From an uncultured Acidobacteriia bacterium (GTDB lineage Bacteria > Acidobacteriota > Terriglobia > Bryobacterales > Bryobacteraceae), in NCBI GenBank assembly GCA_903900705.1, contig CAIUOG010000060.1, positions 1 to 64,000 on the forward strand: 64,000 nucleotides of DNA, given 5' to 3'. The stretch's first letter is position 1, and each line of letters starts with the position of its first letter. Positions 7,537-16,295 of the stretch are shown in pieces. Position numbers and translations under genes: made by a program. Below the pieces are notes generated by a model. It was given only the letters and a program-made list of their open reading frames with translations, was not told the origin of the DNA and made no database searches.

Positions 7537-8649
7537 ATGAAAATCCGCGATGTCCAGGCCTTTGGCCTCCGTGGCCGCACGCCGGAAGGCGGCTGGTCGA
7601 ATGAACTGCAGCCCGAGGATTGCGTCCATACGCTGATCAAAGTCACGACCGATGAAGGGCTGACCGGCTGGGGCAGCGTGTTCACCAGCGATGAACTGGT
7701 GCGCGCTTCGCTTTCCGTACTGCGCCCGCTCTTTCTGGGGGAAAACGCGCTGGAGCCGGAACGCGTGACCGAAAAGCTCCACCAGAATACGTTCTGGCTG
7801 GGGCGCGGCGGCGCGATCACCCATACCATCAGCGGCCTCGACATTGCCCTTTGGGACATTCTGGGCAAGGCGACGGGGCAGCCTGTGGGACGTCTGCTGG
7901 GGGGCCGATACCGGGAGCGGGTTCTGCCGTATGCCTCCCTGCTGATGCGGGAGCCGGAAGAGATGGAAGAGGAACTCGGGCCGGTCCGCGAACAGGGTTT
8001 TCGGGCGTTCAAGATTGGCTGGGGGCCGTTCGGACGCCGCAACACGGCGCTGGACGAAGCTATTGTCGACGCCGCGCGGGAGGCGGTGGGGCCGGATTGC
8101 CTGCTGATGGTGGATGCCGGCGCGTCCGACGCCTTCTGGCCGAATAACTACAAATGGGCGCTCCGCACGGCGGAAATGCTGGCGGATTTCAATATCCACT
8201 GGTTCGAGGAGGCGCTGCAGCCGGACGCGCTGAATGACTACGTGAATCTGCGCCAGGGCTCGCCTGTGCCGATCGCGGGTGGCGAAGTCCTGACGCGTCG
8301 CCAGACGTTTCAGCCGTGGCTCGAAGCCGGGGCTTTCGATATTGTGCAGCCCGACGTCACGAAATGCGGCGGCATCTCCGAGGAGCGCCGCATTGCGCAA
8401 ATGGCGCGCGATCACGGCATCCGGTTCATCCCGCACGGCTGGAATACCGCTGTGGGATTGGCCGCCGATCTGCAACTCGCCTCGGCTTTCCAGGACACGG
8501 ACCTTGTGGAATATCTGACGGGCTCGCCGTTTATCGACGAACTGGTGACGAGCCCGTGGAAGCTGGATGCGGACGGGATGCTGGCGATTCCGAACCGGCC
8601 GGGGCTGGGGATCGAGATCGACGAGAAGGCGCTGGCGCGGTATTCCTGA
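7537..8649 (+). CDS. mandelate racemase/muconate lactonizing enzyme family protein
   Basis: A 370-aa enolase-superfamily enzyme. The N-terminal capping domain is followed by the barrel with KIGWG (~158-162, general base region), metal ligands in LMVDAGASD, WFEEALQPD and AGGEVLTR, then VQPDVTKCGG and a catalytic His in IPHGWNT. This pattern fits the dehydratase-type MR subgroup acting on sugar acids. It is 3 bases after the M81 gene and 1 base before the MFS gene, so it is almost certainly in one operon. Specificity (galactonate, rhamnonate or other) cannot be decided from the motifs. Confidence 0.9.
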   Translation: MKIRDVQAFGLRGRTPEGGWSNELQPEDCVHTLIKVTTDEGLTGWGSVFTSDELVRASLSVLRPLFLGENALEPERVTEKLHQNTFWLGRGGAITHTISGLDIALWDILGKATGQPVGRLLGGRYRERVLPYASLLMREPEEMEEELGPVREQGFRAFKIGWGPFGRRNTALDEAIVDAAREAVGPDCLLMVDAGASDAFWPNNYKWALRTAEMLADFNIHWFEEALQPDALNDYVNLRQGSPVPIAGGEVLTRRQTFQPWLEAGAFDIVQPDVTKCGGISEERRIAQMARDHGIRFIPHGWNTAVGLAADLQLASAFQDTDLVEYLTGSPFIDELVTSPWKLDADGMLAIPNRPGLGIEIDEKALARYS

Positions 8650-8650
8650 A

Positions 8651-9841
8651 GTGCCTCGACTCACGTTGCTGAAGTACCATCTGCTGGGCTTGCTCTGGCT
8701 GGCGCTGGCCCTGAATTACCTGGACCGCCAGATGGTGTTCAGCATTTACCCGGCGCTGCGGCGTGATCTTCATTTCACCGGCGCGCAACTCGGGCTGATT
8801 GGTTCGGTGTTCACGTGGGTCTATTCGCTTTCCATGCCAGTGGCCGGGTGGCTGGCGGACCGGGTGCGGCGCGACCGCATGATCGCGGGCAGCATGGTGC
8901 TGTGGAGCCTGACGACGCTGGCCTGCGGGCTGAGCCACAGTGTGCCGGTCTTCCTGTTTTTCCGCGCCCTGATGGGGGTTACCGAAGCGCTCTACTACCC
9001 GGCGGCCGCAGCCATTCTGGCGGAGAGTTATGCGGCGGCGGCGCGGTCCCGCGCATTGGGGATTCACCAATCGGCGCAGCTTTTCGGGATCATCGCCGGG
9101 GGGTGGTACGGCGGCTACATGGCGGATCACTTCACGTGGCGGGCGGCGTGCGCGCTGGCGGCGACCGGAGGGGCAGTATATGCGGCGTTCCTGATGCGTG
9201 CGCTGCCGATTTCAAGGCCCGCGCCGGTGGCGGACACGAACGGGCGAAACCCCATGGCGGTGCCGCGGTCGGGTGGCTATCAGATTCTGTCGCTCGCCTT
9301 CTTCGCGCATTGCGCGATGCTGTGGATCTTCTACGCGTGGCTGCCGGCGCACCTGGCGGAGAGATTCCACCTTTCGATGACGGAGAGCGGCTTTCGCGCG
9401 ACGGTGTTTGTCCAATTGGCCTGCGGAGCGGGAGTGGTGGCGGGCAGCTATCTGGCGGACCGACTGGGTGCACGTTTTCAGGTGGCCGCGGCGGGACTGC
9501 TTCTCGCCGCGCCGTTTGGCTATCTGACGTTCGCCGCGACCACGCCGGGCGCGGCGACATTGTTCTCCGCGCTTTACGGGTTTTTCGCGGGTCTGATGAT
9601 CGCCAACGCTTTCGCGGCGGCCTATGAAGTGGTGCCTGTGAACCAGTTCGGACTGGCGGCGGGGCTGCTGAACATGACGGGGGGAATCGCGGCCACCATC
9701 ATGATTTACAGCGCCGGAGTTTTGAAAGAGACGCTGGGATTTGATGGCCTGCTGGGGTGGATCGGGTTGGCGTGTGTGGCGACGGCGCTGCTGATGGGGT
9801 GGTACGCCAGAGCAAGAGAAATGAAGAGAGAAGCGGCTTGA
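8651..9841 (+). CDS. MFS transporter (ACS/hexuronate-type)
   Basis: A 396-aa major facilitator protein with 12 predicted helices. The start is GTG 8651, directly after the stop of the previous gene; an upstream in-frame start would add an Arg-rich tail absent from the family. It has LNYLDRQMVFSIYPALRRDL in helix 1 and the loop 2-3 motif GWLADRVRRDRMI. The ALNYLDRQ beginning is common in anion:cation symporters for sugar acids, which matches the neighbouring sugar-acid-type dehydratase. The three genes from 6037 probably import and degrade one compound. Confidence 0.85.
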   Translation: MPRLTLLKYHLLGLLWLALALNYLDRQMVFSIYPALRRDLHFTGAQLGLIGSVFTWVYSLSMPVAGWLADRVRRDRMIAGSMVLWSLTTLACGLSHSVPVFLFFRALMGVTEALYYPAAAAILAESYAAAARSRALGIHQSAQLFGIIAGGWYGGYMADHFTWRAACALAATGGAVYAAFLMRALPISRPAPVADTNGRNPMAVPRSGGYQILSLAFFAHCAMLWIFYAWLPAHLAERFHLSMTESGFRATVFVQLACGAGVVAGSYLADRLGARFQVAAAGLLLAAPFGYLTFAATTPGAATLFSALYGFFAGLMIANAFAAAYEVVPVNQFGLAAGLLNMTGGIAATIMIYSAGVLKETLGFDGLLGWIGLACVATALLMGWYARAREMKREAA

Positions 9842-9864
9842 CTCCCCCGCCCCCCGATGGAACA

Positions 9865-10650
9865 ATGCAACAGATGCTGAAACACGCCCTCGCCGGCGCG
9901 CTGCTTTTGTCCACAATCGCGTTCGCTCAAACGGGGACTCCGGCTGCTTTGATTGCGGGGAAACCCAATCTGAATGGCATCTGGCAGGCGGTCAATACGG
10001 CAAACTGGGACCTCGAAGAGCACCCTTCCCGGCCCGGCCTGGTTACAGCGCTGGGGGCGGCGGCGGCCGAACCCGGAGGCATTAGTTTTGTGGAAGGAGG
10101 GACCATTCCCTACCTGCCGGAAGCGCGGGCCAAACGGGAAGCGAATTTCAAAAACCGGCTCGCTCTCGACCCCGAGATCCGCTGTTATCTGCCCGGCATC
10201 CCCCGCGCGACTTACCAGCCGCATCCGTTTCAGATTTTCCAGAATGAAAAAGCGATTTTCTTCGCCTACGAGTTCGCGGGCGCGGTCCGCAACATCTTTC
10301 TGAAGGACCCGGGCCCCGCCCCGGCGGATGCCTGGATGGGCCAGTCCGCAGGTCACTGGGAAGGGAGGACGCTTGTGATTGACGTCACGGGGCTTGACGA
10401 GCGCACCTGGTTTGACCGCGCCGGCAATTATCATTCCGACGCGCTGCACGTAACCGAACGCTACACGTTGCGGAGCCCCGAAGTCATGGACTACCAGGCG
10501 ACGATTGAAGATCCGAAAGTCTTCTCGCGCCCCTGGACGATCCGCATGCCGCTTTACCGGCACGTGGAAAAGAATGCGCGCCTGGCGGAATTCAAGTGCG
10601 TGGAATTCGTGGAAGATCTGATGTACGGAGGATTCAATCAATCCAAATGA
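9865..10650 (+). CDS. secreted protein of unknown function with GHWEG motif
   Basis: A 261-aa exported protein. The signal peptide MLKHALAGALLLSTIAFAQ follows either ATG 9865 or ATG 9874. The mature part has KPNLNGIWQA near the start and a C-terminal half with SAGHWEGRTLVIDVTGLDERTWFDRAG, HVTERYTL and YQATIEDPKVFSRPWTIRMPL. The same block order recurs in the protein at 11047-11949, so the two are paralogues. Such proteins are numerous in acidobacteria but have no known activity. The gene overlaps the DUF6152-like gene by 4 bases (ATGA), and a PQQ dehydrogenase ends the operon. Confidence 0.8.
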   Translation: MQQMLKHALAGALLLSTIAFAQTGTPAALIAGKPNLNGIWQAVNTANWDLEEHPSRPGLVTALGAAAAEPGGISFVEGGTIPYLPEARAKREANFKNRLALDPEIRCYLPGIPRATYQPHPFQIFQNEKAIFFAYEFAGAVRNIFLKDPGPAPADAWMGQSAGHWEGRTLVIDVTGLDERTWFDRAGNYHSDALHVTERYTLRSPEVMDYQATIEDPKVFSRPWTIRMPLYRHVEKNARLAEFKCVEFVEDLMYGGFNQSK

Positions 10651-11042
10651 AACTCATACTCGCTCTGCTGCTGGCCGCAGTGCCGCTGGAAGCGCATCAC
10701 GCTTTCGCGGCCGAGTTCGACGCCCATAAACCGGTTCATCTGGAAGGCGTTTTAACGAAGGTGGAACTCATTAACCCGCATACGTGGATCCATGTGGACG
10801 TGAGGGACGCTTCGGGCAAAGTCACCAGCTGGATGGTGGAGGCCGGCAGCCCGAACGTTCTGCTCCGGCGCGGGTTTACGAAGAACACCATCGCACCCGG
10901 CACGCCGGTGGTGGTGGAAGGCTATCAATCGAAGGACGGTTCCAACCGCGCCAATGGCCGGGACATTTCGCTGCCGGATGGCCGCAAGCTCTTCCTTGGC
11001 TCATCGGGTGACACCGGCGCGCCGTACGAACAGAAGAAGTAA
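10647..11042 (+). CDS. small secreted DUF6152-like protein
   Basis: A 131-aa protein with signal peptide MKLILALLLAAVPLEAHHA and the pattern HHAFAAEFDAHKPVHLEGVLTKVELINPHTWIHV, which I recognise as the DUF6152 family (small periplasmic beta-barrel, OB-like). A His pair after the signal and the NPHTW motif may bind metal. Its function is unknown. It overlaps the preceding gene by 4 bases and is followed after 4 bases by the second GHWEG protein, so it is in the operon leading to the PQQ dehydrogenase. Confidence 0.8.
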   Translation: MKLILALLLAAVPLEAHHAFAAEFDAHKPVHLEGVLTKVELINPHTWIHVDVRDASGKVTSWMVEAGSPNVLLRRGFTKNTIAPGTPVVVEGYQSKDGSNRANGRDISLPDGRKLFLGSSGDTGAPYEQKK

Positions 11043-11046
11043 TGTC

Positions 11047-11949
11047 ATGCGAATCCCGTTCGCCGCGCTCGCCATCACGCTTGCCTGTACCGGACTGCTC
11101 AGCGCACAGTCTGACCTTACGGGTATCTGGACCAACGCGACCATTACGCCTTTGGAACGTCCCGCCGGGGCAAAGGCCACGCTGACAGACGCGGAGGCGA
11201 AGGTTTATGAAAAGAAGGCGGCGGAGGAACTGAACAAACTGGATGGCGCATCCGAGGGGCCCCTGCTGTCTGCCACGGGTTCGAACGGGACCGGGGGCTA
11301 TAACGTGCTGTTCGTGGATCGGGGCAATGAACTGGCGCGGGTGGATGGGCAGAAGCGCACGTCGCTGATTGCAGATCCACCGGATGGCCACGTGCCGCCG
11401 ATGAAACCGGAAGCCAGGCAGCGGAACGCGGCGCTGAATAATATCCGGAAGGGCGGCGTGCGGGACCGACCACTGGCGGAACGCTGCCTGGTCGGGTTCG
11501 GGTCCACTTCCGGCCCGCCGATGCTGCCGGTGCTTTACAACAATAACTACCAGATTGTGCAGACGCCGGGCGCCGTCATGATTCTGGTGGAGATGGTGCA
11601 TGATGCGCGCATTATCCGCATCAATGGCAGCCACGCCGCACCGAATGTGCGGCAGTATCTGGGGGATTCGATTGGCCACTGGGAAGGGAAAACGCTGGTG
11701 GTGGATACGACGAATTTCAATGACGGCATCCGCTTTCGGGGCGCGAGCGAGAAGCTCCATGTTGTCGAGCGATTCACACGCATCGACCCCTCCACAATCC
11801 TGTACCGGGCCACCATGGAAGATCCGACAACATGGGAGAAGCCGTGGACTGTGGAATACCCGTTTGTCGCCACACCTGGCCCGATTTACGAGTATGCCTG
11901 CCATGAGGGAAACTACTCCATCAGGGACATTCTGGGAGCGAAGCAATGA
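11047..11949 (+). CDS. second secreted GHWEG-motif protein, paralogue of 9865-10650
   Basis: A 300-aa protein with signal peptide MRIPFAALAITLACTGLLSAQ, then SDLTGIWTNAT. The C-terminal half repeats the pattern of the first paralogue: SIGHWEGKTLVVDTTNFND, HVVERFTRID, YRATMEDPTTWEKPWTVEYPF. The central part (~50-150) differs and contains FVDRGNELARVDGQKRTS and RCLVGFGSTSGPPMLP. Its last four bases overlap the start of the cytochrome/PQQ protein (ATGA, 11946-11949). An accessory or lipocalin-like role in the periplasmic oxidation system is only a guess from position. Confidence 0.8.
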   Translation: MRIPFAALAITLACTGLLSAQSDLTGIWTNATITPLERPAGAKATLTDAEAKVYEKKAAEELNKLDGASEGPLLSATGSNGTGGYNVLFVDRGNELARVDGQKRTSLIADPPDGHVPPMKPEARQRNAALNNIRKGGVRDRPLAERCLVGFGSTSGPPMLPVLYNNNYQIVQTPGAVMILVEMVHDARIIRINGSHAAPNVRQYLGDSIGHWEGKTLVVDTTNFNDGIRFRGASEKLHVVERFTRIDPSTILYRATMEDPTTWEKPWTVEYPFVATPGPIYEYACHEGNYSIRDILGAKQ

Positions 11950-13661
11950 AGCGGCCGCAACTGGCGGCCAGCGCCCTGCTTGCGGCTTCGGCCCTGTTTG
12001 CGGCGGACGAACCACCGGGGCTCACGCTGTTCAACAAACACTGCGCGACCTGCCATGAGCACCCCGCGGGCCGTATTCCGCCCACTGCCGCGCTGAAGAA
12101 GCTCTCCGCCGACAGTATCCGGCGGGCACTGGACAGCGGCGTGATGCGCGCGCAGGGAGCGGGGCTGAATGAAGGCGAAAGGGCCGTGGTCGCGAAGTAT
12201 CTTGGCGTTGCTCCCGCCATCACAGAGACGGCGGGTTCGCAGCCCTGCTCCGCGCCGGGCGGAAAGGCCGCATGGCCGGGTTGGAGCCCGGGCGAAGCCA
12301 ACTGGCGTTACCAGACAGGCGAAGCCGCCGGGCTGAGTACAAGTGACGTCCCGAAGTTGAAACTTCTCTGGGCCGTGGGGCTGCCGGGAACGACGAATGT
12401 GCGGTCCCACCCGACGGTCTGGAATGGACGAGTCTATATCGGCGCGCAGGACGGCAGCATCCTCAGCCTGAATGCAAGAAGCGGGTGTACCTACTGGACG
12501 ACCAGGGTTCGCGCCATGGTCCGCACGGGAGTTTCCATCGGAATTGTGAATGGAAAAGCCGTGGCGGCGGCGGGAGATGTAGCCGGGTTCCTTTACGCAC
12601 TTGACCCGGAGACCGGGAAGGTTCTGTGGCAGAGGCATCTCGACGAACATCCGGCCGCCATGGTCACCGCCACGCCGGTGTTTCACGAGGGTCGCATTTA
12701 CGTGGGCACGTCGTCATATGAAGAAGTGGTGGGGAAGGACTCAGTCTGCTGCACTTTCCGGGGCAGCGTTACGGCGCTGAATGCCGCGGATGGCACGGTG
12801 CTGTGGAAGACGTGGACGATTCCGGAACCGGCGCGTCCGCAGGCGGTTAACCGGAACGGCCGTAAGGTGATGGGACCCTCCGGCGCGGGCGTCTGGGCGG
12901 CTGCGACAGTGGATGCGGCACGCCGCGTGGTCTATGTCCCGACCGGCGACAACTACTCCGATCCACCGAGCGCAAACAGTGATTCTCTGCTGGCTCTGGC
13001 GCTGGATGACGGTCGCATCGTCTGGTCGCGACAACTGACCGCGGGGGACGCGTACAACACGGACTGTAACAAGAAGAACCCGCTCTGCCCGGATTCCAAC
13101 GGGCCGGATCACGACCTGGGCGCCGCGCCGATTCTGGTGGGCCACACACTGCTGCTGGGCCAGAAATCCGGTGTGATGACGGCTCTCGATGCCGACAAAA
13201 AGGGCGAGATTGTCTGGCAGACGCGCGTGGGCGCGGGTGGACCACTGGGAGGCATTCAGTGGGGGCCGGCGACGGACGGGAAGCAGGTGTACGTCGCGGT
13301 TTCCGATATCTTTACGGGCAAGCCCGGCGGCCTGTTTGCGCTGCGGGTAGCGACGGGCGCAGTGGTCTGGAAGCAGCCGGACACAGCCCCGCACTCCGCC
13401 GCCGTTACCGCCATCCCGGGCGCGGTTTTCTCTGGCGCACTGGACGGGCGCCTGCGGGCGTATGACAGCGAAACGGGCAAAATGCTTTGGGAGTTCGACG
13501 CCGTACGCGACTTTTCCACGGTGAATGGCGTGAAGGCGAAAGGCGGGGCGTTCGATGTGGGCGGCCCGGCTGTAGCGGACGGGATGCTCTTCGTGGGCTC
13601 GGGCTACGGTCAGTGGGGCGGCCCGGCGGGCAATGTCCTGCTCGCGTTCGGGCTGCAGTAG
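11946..13661 (+). CDS. cytochrome c-PQQ dehydrogenase (polyvinyl-alcohol-dehydrogenase-like)
   Basis: A 571-aa periplasmic enzyme. After a signal peptide (MKRPQLAASALLAASALFA) comes a short class I cytochrome c domain with CATCH at 33-37. The rest (~90-571) is an eight-bladed PQQ-type propeller with repeated GSILSLNARSG, GFLYALDPETGKVLWQ, GSVTALNAADGTVLWK and GRLRAYDSETGKMLWEF. The fusion order haem-then-PQQ and the paired Cys in DSVCCTF resemble polyvinyl alcohol dehydrogenases and related quinohaemoproteins. It should oxidise an alcohol and pass electrons to the haem. It is last in an operon with 4-base overlaps and is convergent with amiC 6 bases later. Confidence 0.85.
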   Translation: MKRPQLAASALLAASALFAADEPPGLTLFNKHCATCHEHPAGRIPPTAALKKLSADSIRRALDSGVMRAQGAGLNEGERAVVAKYLGVAPAITETAGSQPCSAPGGKAAWPGWSPGEANWRYQTGEAAGLSTSDVPKLKLLWAVGLPGTTNVRSHPTVWNGRVYIGAQDGSILSLNARSGCTYWTTRVRAMVRTGVSIGIVNGKAVAAAGDVAGFLYALDPETGKVLWQRHLDEHPAAMVTATPVFHEGRIYVGTSSYEEVVGKDSVCCTFRGSVTALNAADGTVLWKTWTIPEPARPQAVNRNGRKVMGPSGAGVWAAATVDAARRVVYVPTGDNYSDPPSANSDSLLALALDDGRIVWSRQLTAGDAYNTDCNKKNPLCPDSNGPDHDLGAAPILVGHTLLLGQKSGVMTALDADKKGEIVWQTRVGAGGPLGGIQWGPATDGKQVYVAVSDIFTGKPGGLFALRVATGAVVWKQPDTAPHSAAVTAIPGAVFSGALDGRLRAYDSETGKMLWEFDAVRDFSTVNGVKAKGGAFDVGGPAVADGMLFVGSGYGQWGGPAGNVLLAFGLQ

Positions 13662-13667
13662 GACCGG

Positions 13668-15056
13668 TTAGTTGCGCGCCATTTCGAAGTGGCTGAGGGA
13701 CTGCGAATACTGCGCGACACCCTTGTAGAGCGCCTCCGCAATCTTCTGCCGGTATTCCGGTTTGGCGAGATTGTTCTCGTCGCGGGAGTTGGTCAGGAAG
13801 CCGATTTCGGCGAGCACCGAGGGCATGGATGCGCCGATCAGAACCACGAACGGAGCGCGTTTCACGCCACGGTTCTTCGCGGCCACGTTCGATTTCGCGG
13901 CCTGCATGAAGATGGAGCTTTGGATAGTCTGGGCGAAGGTCTGGGATTCGGTGATCTTGTCGTTGAGGGTGATCGACTGAATCAGGTCTTTGAGTTCACC
14001 CACGCTCTTCTCCGCCCCCGCATTTTCGCGCGCCGCGACGTCAAGCGCCGAAGTTGAGTTGGTGAAGTTGAGGAAAAACGTCTCGGTGCCGGCCACGGCG
14101 GGCGCGGGCGATGAGTTGGCGTGGATCGAGAGGAAGAGATCCGCCTTCTTCGCGTTGGCGATGGCGGTGCGTTCCTGCAGCGGAATAAAGGTGTCGTCAG
14201 AACGGGTCAGGACGACTTCCGCTCCGAGGCGCGTCTGCACAAGTTTGGAAAGGCGGAGGGCGACATCGAGCACCACGTCTTTTTCGAGGACTCCGTTTGC
14301 GCCACGCGTTCCCTGATCATGTCCGCCATGCCCGGCATCGATGACGATGCGATTGACCTTCAGCCCGAGAGCGCGGGTCAGGGACCGGGACGCGTTCTCA
14401 GAGGGTTTGGAGGCCTCACTCACCCGGGTAGCCGACGGAGATGGTGGCGGCAAGGTCAGCGGCGCGGCCGGAGTATAGGACACGGCACGGGGAGCCTTTG
14501 GCGCCTTCAGCGAAGCGAGCAGCGCCGCCATGTCCGGCAGTCTGGGAGGCAGCAGCGGCGTGGGTTCGAACACCGGTGGATTGGGAGCGATCAGGATGGA
14601 ATGCTGCGAGGTAACCGTCTGCCGGGGTGGCAGAGGGAAATCGGTCTGGAGTTTGGCGCCAGCGGGCGGACGAATCTCAATGACAAGGCGATTGGGCGCG
14701 TCGAGCCGCGTGATGCGGAAGGACCCGGGACCGGTGAGATCGAAAACAATGCGGGTGGTACCGGGCGAGGTTTCCGCGATCCGGATACGCTGGACCAGTT
14801 TGTCGTTGATTTGCCGGGTGGCGTAGCGCTTGCCATCGAGAGATGGAATGGCATGCAGAACGTCAAAGAAGAGCCGATCCGGATTGGCGACGCGGTCCGC
14901 TTTAAATTCGGCCGGACCCGTGGTTTCCACGATCACCCGCGTGGAATCCCGGTGCGACCAGGAGCGAACATTTGTAACCCGAATTATGCCGGAATTCGCG
15001 ACGGCGAAGGAGGGCAGGAGTAAAATCGCCGCCGTCGCTTGCCATCGCTTCCACAT
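13668..15056 (-). CDS. amiC: N-acetylmuramoyl-L-alanine amidase with AMIN domain
   Basis: A 462-aa exported amidase. The signal peptide MWKRWQATAAILLLPSFAVA is followed by one AMIN domain (~25-130) with RVIVETTGPAEFKADRV and FDLTGPGSFRI, which targets septal peptidoglycan. A Pro/Ala-rich linker (~150-225) leads to an Amidase_3 domain (~235-455). The zinc ligands are His in VIDAGHGGHDQG, Glu in GVLEKDVVLDVAL and His in LSIHANSSP, with the catalytic Glu in LAEIGFLTN. It splits daughter-cell septa by removing stem peptides. It lies 8 bases downstream of a lytic transglycosylase gene, so the two probably form a wall-remodelling operon. Confidence 0.93.
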   Translation of the reverse strand: MWKRWQATAAILLLPSFAVANSGIIRVTNVRSWSHRDSTRVIVETTGPAEFKADRVANPDRLFFDVLHAIPSLDGKRYATRQINDKLVQRIRIAETSPGTTRIVFDLTGPGSFRITRLDAPNRLVIEIRPPAGAKLQTDFPLPPRQTVTSQHSILIAPNPPVFEPTPLLPPRLPDMAALLASLKAPKAPRAVSYTPAAPLTLPPPSPSATRVSEASKPSENASRSLTRALGLKVNRIVIDAGHGGHDQGTRGANGVLEKDVVLDVALRLSKLVQTRLGAEVVLTRSDDTFIPLQERTAIANAKKADLFLSIHANSSPAPAVAGTETFFLNFTNSTSALDVAARENAGAEKSVGELKDLIQSITLNDKITESQTFAQTIQSSIFMQAAKSNVAAKNRGVKRAPFVVLIGASMPSVLAEIGFLTNSRDENNLAKPEYRQKIAEALYKGVAQYSQSLSHFEMARN

Positions 15057-15064
15057 AATCCGCT

Positions 15065-15721
15065 CTAGGGGGTTCGGTAATAAACGAGGCCGTCCTCACC
15101 AATGGACGTTCGGATGGGACTGTATGTTTCAGCTACTGTGACCGGCGCGGAGGCAGATTCGTGTGCCGCAGCCTGTTGCGCACGGACCTCACGGGCCACC
15201 TTCAGATTCTTCGCGACACGGATCACATACAACTGGGTTTCCGGAAACGGCGGCACACCGTGATACTTATCGACGGCATTTTCACCGGCATTGTAAGCCG
15301 CAATGGCCCGAACGTAATCGTTGTGGAAATATTCCAGCAGGAACTTCAGGTAGCGGACTCCCCCCTGAATATTCTCTTTGGGATCGAAGGCATTGCTGAC
15401 GCCGAAGCGCCGTGCCGTCGAAGGTATCAACTGCATGATGCCGAGCGCGCCTTTGGGCGAAATCGCACGCGGATTGTAGTTGCTTTCAGCCCGGATTACG
15501 GAATGCACCAGCGCGTCTTCCACGCCTTCTTCGGACGAGATCTGGTTCACAAGCGCCGCAATGTCAGGCTGCGGAGGTGCTTCTGCCTGAACCGCGACCG
15601 AGGTTCGCACAAGCCGGCCGGACCGTCCGTCCGCACGGACAACCGTCTCCGATGCTGCAAGAGCAGGCATAGCGATCACCAGTATAAGACAAAGTCGCAA
15701 CGTTATGTTTGATGGTAGCAT
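15065..15721 (-). CDS. soluble lytic transglycosylase (SLT domain)
   Basis: A 218-aa protein starting at ATG 15721 with signal peptide MLPSNITLRLCLILVIAMPALAA. The SLT domain (~55-175) shows HSVIRAESNYNPRAIS with the catalytic Glu, GALGIMQLIPSTARRFGV, and AIAAYNAGENAV, the standard family-1 pattern. It cleaves glycan strands with anhydro-muramyl formation. The larger open frame extending to 16186 is antisense to mobA and is not supported. It is followed by amiC. Its start region overlaps that of mobA on the other strand. Confidence 0.9.
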   Translation of the reverse strand: MLPSNITLRLCLILVIAMPALAASETVVRADGRSGRLVRTSVAVQAEAPPQPDIAALVNQISSEEGVEDALVHSVIRAESNYNPRAISPKGALGIMQLIPSTARRFGVSNAFDPKENIQGGVRYLKFLLEYFHNDYVRAIAAYNAGENAVDKYHGVPPFPETQLYVIRVAKNLKVAREVRAQQAAAHESASAPVTVAETYSPIRTSIGEDGLVYYRTP

Positions 15722-16295
15722 TCGAAATTCAGTGCACAAATCGGACAGAGCGGGCTGGATCCTTGTGGGAGGCCGCAGCACGCGGATGGGAAAGGATAAG
15801 GCCTTCCTCGAAATCGACGGTCGTCCACTGGCGCTTCGTGTGGCCGACGCGGTGACGCGCCTTTGCGGCGTGGCAAAGCTGATCGGCGATCCGGAGAAAT
15901 ATTCCGCATTGGGCCTGCCGGTGATCCCCGACGAATTCCCGGGCGAAGGTCCGCTGGCGGGAATCGAGGCGGCGCTGCGGTGCACCACAGCCGATTGGAA
16001 CCTGGTAGTCGCGTGCGACATGCCGACGCTCGACGCCGGGCTGATGGAGAGCCTGTTCGATACAGATGGTGACTGCGTGATTCCCCGGTATGAGGATGGC
16101 CGACTGGAACCGCTCTGCGCGGTGTACCACCGCCGCTGCCACCAGGCGATCCGGAACGCGCTGGAAGCCGGTGTGAGGAAGGTCACGGACGCCCTCGGTG
16201 AGCCGCTTGCGGTACGCTATCTGCAAGTGGGATCGAGCGATCCTTTCGCCAACCTGAATACGCCCGAAGATCTGCGCAGATACACCGATGGCTGA
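15705..16295 (+). CDS. mobA: molybdenum cofactor nucleotidyltransferase (MobA/MocA type)
   Basis: A 196-aa nucleotidyltransferase with the signature AGWILVGGRSTRMGKDKAFLEIDG (~16-39), IPDEFPGEGPLAGIEAAL and ACDMPTLD, as in MobA. It attaches GMP (MobA) or CMP (MocA) to molybdopterin. The hydroxylase IorAB at 18374-21105 needs the cytosine form, so a MocA role is possible. The ATG at 15705 overlaps the divergent transglycosylase by 17 bases; the in-frame GTG at 15732 would avoid this and still keep the whole domain. It overlaps the ABC ATPase gene by 8 bases. Confidence 0.88.
   Translation: MFDGSIRNSVHKSDRAGWILVGGRSTRMGKDKAFLEIDGRPLALRVADAVTRLCGVAKLIGDPEKYSALGLPVIPDEFPGEGPLAGIEAALRCTTADWNLVVACDMPTLDAGLMESLFDTDGDCVIPRYEDGRLEPLCAVYHRRCHQAIRNALEAGVRKVTDALGEPLAVRYLQVGSSDPFANLNTPEDLRRYTDG

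Noticed and set aside
15722-16186. N-terminal extension of the lytic transglycosylase frame
   Set aside because: It is antisense to mobA, lacks similarity to the family, and the signal peptide begins exactly at ATG 15721.
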